Source: DASQEH01 sp038239485 (lineage in GTDB: Bacteria; Actinomycetota; Actinomycetes; Propionibacteriales; Nocardioidaceae). Taken from it: a stretch of 64,000 nt of DNA. This document shows positions 60,534-64,000 of this stretch, piece by piece (within the stretch, counting starts at the first letter, position 1; the number at the start of each line of letters is the position of its first letter). The notes under the pieces were generated by a model. It did no database searches. It worked only from the letters and a program-made list of their open reading frames with translations, and was not told the origin of the DNA. The stretch spans positions 20,155 to 84,154 of the forward strand of contig JBBSET010000005.1 of assembly GCA_038239485.1 (NCBI GenBank). Reading direction: 5' to 3'. The position numbers were made by a program, and so were the translations under genes.

Positions 60534-60547
60534 CTAAACCGGATTAG
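60534..60547. promoter_or_regulatory. Candidate LacI operator upstream of the sugar operon
   Basis: CTAAACCGGATTAG, one mismatch from a perfect palindrome with the central CCGG typical of LacI/GalR operators. A TTGACA -35-like box lies at 60497-60502, with no clear -10. The 267-bp gap contains no gene. Confidence 0.55.
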
Positions 60548-60669
60548 TAGTGCGCTTCGTCACCGATTGGCTGGTCTCTGGCTGCGGAATCGAGAGCGGT
60601 CGCGGTCGCCCAGGACCCTTGTCCACGGCGGATCATCAGATGACGTGGCCCGTCGGAAAGGAAGCCCGG

Positions 60670-62004
60670 GTGGACCCCACATCCAATCCAGCCGCGACAG
60701 GTCGAGGTCTGCCGGCGACAGTGGACGACGCCGGGCTGTTCGGCCGGAAGTCCAGCATCAGCAGGCGGTCCGTCCTCAAGGGGGCTGCGCTCGGCACACT
60801 CGCACTCGGCTCGCTGTCAGCGTGCGGAGGAGGCGGCACCGACATCCGCTTCTACCAGAGCAAGCCCGAGGTAGTCGGCTACTTCGACACCATCATCGCC
60901 GGTTGGAACAAGGCCCACCCGAGCGTCCAGGTCACTCACGACTCCACGAGCAACCTGGTCGCGACCCTCGTCCGAGGCAATCCGCATGACCTGGTGCTGA
61001 ACAACTACGACGAGACCGCCGGGATCTTCGTGTCCCGGGGGGTTCTGTCCAACCTCGGCGACCTCCCGCAGGCGCAGCAGATCGACCCGAACGTCCAGAA
61101 GCTTGTCGGCCAGTACGCGAGCGACGGCAGCCTGACGGACGTGCTGCCGTACTCGGTGACAGCAGCGGGGACGATCTACAACAAGGACATCTTCAGCAAG
61201 TACGGCCTGCAGGTGCCGACCACCTGGGACGAGCTCATCACGATCTGCAAGACCTTGCAGTCAAAGGGCGTAACCCCCTTCTACGGCACGTACCACGACG
61301 TCTGGACCATCCAGCAGGGCCTCTTCGACTACGTCACCGGCGGGATCCTCGACGTGGCTGACTTCTACACCAAGCTGACCGCCGAGGGGGGCAATGCGAG
61401 TGCGAATGCCGAGACCTCGTTCACGAAGGACTTCGGCCCCGCGGTCGACAAGATGGAGCAACTGCTGCCGTACTTCAACAAGGATGCGGGAGCCAAGCTC
61501 TACGCCGACGGCAACGCCGCCTTCGCCGCCGGTCAGGCGGCCATGTACATGCAGGGCCCGTGGGCCATCGGCGAAGTCAACACCATCAACCCGAAGCTGC
61601 CCGTCGGGACGTTCCCGCTGCCCATCACCAACGACCCCGGTGATCTCAAGGTCCGGGTCAACCTCGACCTCGCGGCCTGGATCCCCGACGGAGCCGCTCA
61701 TCCGACCCAGGCCAAGGAGTTCCTGGCGTACCTCTTCACGCCTGCGATCTGGTACAAGTACAACCTCGACAACCTCGCCTACACGCCGGCGAAGAACCCC
61801 CCTGCGATCAAGGACGACCGGATCGCGGGGCTGGAGAAGTACGTGAACTCTGGCGCCTTCTATCAAGGGGCGAGCACCTTCATCCCGCTCACGATCCCGA
61901 TCGGGAACTATTTACAGAGCTTCGTGCTGACCGGGGACGGTGGCGCGCTGCTGAGCAACCTCGACAGTGACTGGCAACGCCTGGCAAAGCGGCTGGCGGC
62001 GTGA
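60670..62004 (+). CDS. ABC transporter sugar-binding lipoprotein (Tat-type signal)
   Basis: 444 aa extracellular solute-binding protein, family 1. The signal region has twin arginines (SISRRSVLKGAALGTLALG) followed by a lipobox (LSAC), so it is probably exported folded by Tat and then lipidated. The body shows the two-lobe binding fold with DLVLNNYDETAG, PYSVTAAGTIYNKDIF and YMQGPWAIGEV. Likely ligand: an alpha-glucoside or maltose-like sugar, from the GH13 gene downstream (inference). GTG 60670 has AAGGAA 8 nt upstream. Confidence 0.92.
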   Translation: MDPTSNPAATGRGLPATVDDAGLFGRKSSISRRSVLKGAALGTLALGSLSACGGGGTDIRFYQSKPEVVGYFDTIIAGWNKAHPSVQVTHDSTSNLVATLVRGNPHDLVLNNYDETAGIFVSRGVLSNLGDLPQAQQIDPNVQKLVGQYASDGSLTDVLPYSVTAAGTIYNKDIFSKYGLQVPTTWDELITICKTLQSKGVTPFYGTYHDVWTIQQGLFDYVTGGILDVADFYTKLTAEGGNASANAETSFTKDFGPAVDKMEQLLPYFNKDAGAKLYADGNAAFAAGQAAMYMQGPWAIGEVNTINPKLPVGTFPLPITNDPGDLKVRVNLDLAAWIPDGAAHPTQAKEFLAYLFTPAIWYKYNLDNLAYTPAKNPPAIKDDRIAGLEKYVNSGAFYQGASTFIPLTIPIGNYLQSFVLTGDGGALLSNLDSDWQRLAKRLAA

Positions 62005-62030
62005 ATGACTTCGATTCGAGAGAGGCGCAG

Positions 62031-62969
62031 ATGAGTACAACGTCGAGAACGACCACGCAGGAGTCGGGCGGGTCGACCTCGCCGTCTCGAGCCCCCGCGC
62101 GCCGACGCAGGAACAAAGTCGAGCCCGCCTACTTCATCATGCTGGTCCCCGTGGTGATCCTCTTCACGCTCTTCATCACGATGCCCGCCGTGATCGGCAT
62201 GTTCTACAGCTTCACGAACTACGTGGGCTACGGCAGCTGGCACTTCATCGGGCTGACCAACTACACGTCGCTGTTCAGCGACCCCAACATCCGCCATGCG
62301 TACGGTTTCACGCTGCTCTTCTCGATCGTGACCGTGGTCGCAGTCAACGTGATCGCGCTGGCACTCGCCATCGGTCTCAGCGGGAAGATCAAGTTCAAGA
62401 CGACGCTGCGCGGAGTCTTCTTCGTTCCGATGGTCATCTCCGGCATCGTCATCGCCTACGTCTTCAGCTACTTGTTCTCGACGACGGTCCCGGCCATCGC
62501 GACCAGTCTGGGTATCGGTGGCCTGGAGACCAGCATCCTGGTCAACACCCACTGGGCATGGGTGGGCATCGTCGTCGTCGCCACTTGGCAGTCCGTGCCG
62601 GGCGCCATGATCATCTACCTGGCCGGCCTGCTGTCCATTCCCGGCGAGGTCTACGAGGCTGCGTCGATCGACGGGGCCAGTCCGTGGCGGCAGTTCCGCA
62701 GCATCACCTTCCCCTTGGTGGCCGGCTATGTCGTCATCAACACGATCTTGGGCGTGAAGGCCTTCCTGAACGTCTACGACATCATCATCGGTACCACGAA
62801 CGGCGGTCCTGGAACGTCGACCCAGAGCGTCGCGATGACGATCTTCACCGGGTTCACCAGTGGTGACTACGCCTACCAGATGGCCAACGCTGTGATCTTC
62901 TTCCTCGTCACGGTCATCATTTCGCTCTTGCAACTCGAGATCATCCGACGCAGAGGGGTCGCAATCTGA
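62031..62969 (+). CDS. Carbohydrate ABC transporter permease (MalF type)
   Basis: 312 aa. Six transmembrane helices after a polar N-terminus, and the cytoplasmic EAA loop (EAASIDGASPWRQFRSITFPLV, about residues 207-228) that docks on the ATPase. ATG 62031 is chosen for GAGAGG 5-8 nt upstream; a GTG at 62001 overlapping the binding-protein stop is the alternative. Overlaps the next gene by 1 bp (TGATG). Confidence 0.93.
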   Translation: MSTTSRTTTQESGGSTSPSRAPARRRRNKVEPAYFIMLVPVVILFTLFITMPAVIGMFYSFTNYVGYGSWHFIGLTNYTSLFSDPNIRHAYGFTLLFSIVTVVAVNVIALALAIGLSGKIKFKTTLRGVFFVPMVISGIVIAYVFSYLFSTTVPAIATSLGIGGLETSILVNTHWAWVGIVVVATWQSVPGAMIIYLAGLLSIPGEVYEAASIDGASPWRQFRSITFPLVAGYVVINTILGVKAFLNVYDIIIGTTNGGPGTSTQSVAMTIFTGFTSGDYAYQMANAVIFFLVTVIISLLQLEIIRRRGVAI

Positions 62970-63862
62970 TGTCTGCTCCCACACTGAACGACGCCCCGGT
63001 CGTCCCCACGACGCGCGCCAAGGGCCTGGTAGCTCCCAAGGAGTCGTACAAGGTCAACTGGGGCGCCACCGCCTTGATGGCCGTCCTTTCGCCGGCCGTC
63101 CTGCTGCCGCTCTACTTCGCCATCTCGATGTCGCTCAAGTCGGCTCAGGATGCCGCGACCGGCAGCGGCTTCTCGCTTCCGTCCACCTTCGAGTGGAGCA
63201 ACTTCAAGACCGCATGGACGCTGACGCACTTCCCGAGGGCGTTCGGGATCTCGCTCGCGGTCGCCCTGGTGACCGTGGCAGGACTCCTGGTCTTCGCCTC
63301 GATGGCGGCCTACGCGATCGCCAGGAACTGGGAGCGGAAGCTGTTCCGCTACTCCTACTACTACCTGCTCGCCGCGATGTTCATCCCGTTCCCCGTCATT
63401 GCCCTGCCGCAGATCAAGCTGACAGCGCTGGTTCATATCGACAACCCGATCGGGGTGACGTTCCTGCACATCCTCTTCGGGTTGTCGTTCAACGTCTTGC
63501 TGTACTCGGCGTTCCTGCGATCGATCCCGGACGAGCTCGAGGAGAGTGCGCGCCTCGACGGCGCCGGAACCTGGCAGGTCTTCCGGAGCCTGATCTTCCC
63601 CCTCCTTGCGCCGATGAATGCGACGGTTGGGATCTTCGCCTTCCTGGCCTCGTGGAACGACTTCATGATGCCGAACCTGATCACCGCCGACCCGCACCTG
63701 CAGACGATTCCGGTGGTGCAGAGCATCTTCCAGTCACAGTTCAGCACGAACTACGGTGTCGCGTTCTCGTCGTACCTGATGGCCATGTTGCCGACCATCG
63801 TCGTGTACGTGATCTCGCAGCGCTGGGTGATGCAGAGTATGACGAGAGGGGCCATCAAGTAG
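62969..63862 (+). CDS. Carbohydrate ABC transporter permease (MalG type)
   Basis: 297 aa, six transmembrane helices. EAA loop EESARLDGAGTWQVFRSLIFPLL at about residues 191-213. It pairs with the MalF-type permease to form the channel. No ATPase gene follows; the next gene is the GH13 glucosidase, overlapping by 1 bp. Confidence 0.94.
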   Translation: MSAPTLNDAPVVPTTRAKGLVAPKESYKVNWGATALMAVLSPAVLLPLYFAISMSLKSAQDAATGSGFSLPSTFEWSNFKTAWTLTHFPRAFGISLAVALVTVAGLLVFASMAAYAIARNWERKLFRYSYYYLLAAMFIPFPVIALPQIKLTALVHIDNPIGVTFLHILFGLSFNVLLYSAFLRSIPDELEESARLDGAGTWQVFRSLIFPLLAPMNATVGIFAFLASWNDFMMPNLITADPHLQTIPVVQSIFQSQFSTNYGVAFSSYLMAMLPTIVVYVISQRWVMQSMTRGAIK

Positions 63863-64000
63863 TGCGGGACGACAACGCCGATGACGCTGACTGGTGGCGG
63901 CAGGCGGTGGTGTATCAGGTCTATCCGCGGAGTTTCGCTGACTCCAATGGTGATGGGATCGGTGATCTTCGGGGGGTGACGTCGCGGATCGGGTATCTGC
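63862..64000 (+). CDS. GH13 alpha-glucosidase, 3' part beyond the window
   Basis: The first 46 codons are present (GTG start overlapping the permease stop). WWRQAVVYQVYPRSFADSNGDGIGDLRGV is the first conserved region of GH13 alpha-glucosidases and oligo-1,6-glucosidases, including the calcium-binding DSNGDGIGD loop. It likely hydrolyses the imported glucoside in the cytoplasm. The rest, with the catalytic residues, is outside the window. Confidence 0.9.
   Translation, partial: MRDDNADDADWWRQAVVYQVYPRSFADSNGDGIGDLRGVTSRIGYL

Overview
The window comes from a high-GC actinobacterium. Gene order and content fit the Nocardioidaceae/Propionibacteriales or a close relative: ftsE-ftsX-smpB-ssrA, clpS-DUF2017, mec-cysO-cysM, and murI-metallophosphoesterase-rph-rdgB are all laid out as in other actinobacteria. 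The tmRNA tag (ANAKRTDFALAA) is of actinobacterial type, and many genes begin directly after a TANNNT -10 box. Genus assignment is inference. No rRNA operon, CRISPR array, insertion sequence, phage or origin was seen.

Layout. 0-7 kb: end of an MFS pump, prfB, ftsEX with a secreted M23 peptidase, smpB and tmRNA. 7-12 kb: a small catabolic-looking cluster (FAD oxidoreductase, GcvT-like protein, divergent TetR) and a secreted S53 peptidase. 12-16.5 kb: a CarH-like B12/MerR regulator divergent from a GAF-ANTAR protein, then a methyltransferase, an MFS carrier and an SRPBCC protein. 16.5-20.8 kb: a complete selenocysteine locus, selB, selA and tRNA-Sec on one strand and selD on the other. 20.8-28 kb: DUF427, a c-di-AMP riboswitch in front of an NlpC/P60 hydrolase, a DUF3048 lipoprotein, malic enzyme, UPF0301, and two secreted enzymes (GH114, M43). 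27.5-32.5 kb: an orphan MalK-type ATPase, an Lrp regulator divergent from 4-hydroxyphenylpyruvate dioxygenase, and NDH-2. 32.5-44 kb: NAD salvage, clpS, the CysO cysteine pathway, murI, rph, rdgB, an odd tRNA, peroxiredoxin, an atypical GroES and aminopeptidase P. 44-50 kb: MFS/MarR pair, acyl-ACP desaturase and a GGDEF/EAL protein.

50-58 kb resembles a DosR/DosS (DevR/DevS) dormancy or redox-sensing island. It has a NarL-type response regulator, a GAF histidine kinase with the HHPPM segment of the mycobacterial haem GAF domain, a universal stress protein, a split-barrel flavin/F420-type protein, a YgiN-type monooxygenase, glutamate decarboxylase and a class II glutamine amidotransferase. It also has two small unrecognised proteins, one with four GVF(E/D)QG repeats and one secreted peptide ending in TSAWE. 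DosR-box-like dyads precede at least two of these genes.

59-64 kb is an alpha-glucoside uptake operon (divergent LacI, binding protein, two permeases, GH13 glucosidase cut by the window edge). It has no ATPase of its own in view and may use the MalK/MsiK-like ATPase at 27.5-28.7 kb.

The least conventional items are the CarH-ANTAR pair, the repeat proteins in the DosRS-like island, and a class I tRNA carrying a UAG (Leu) anticodon.
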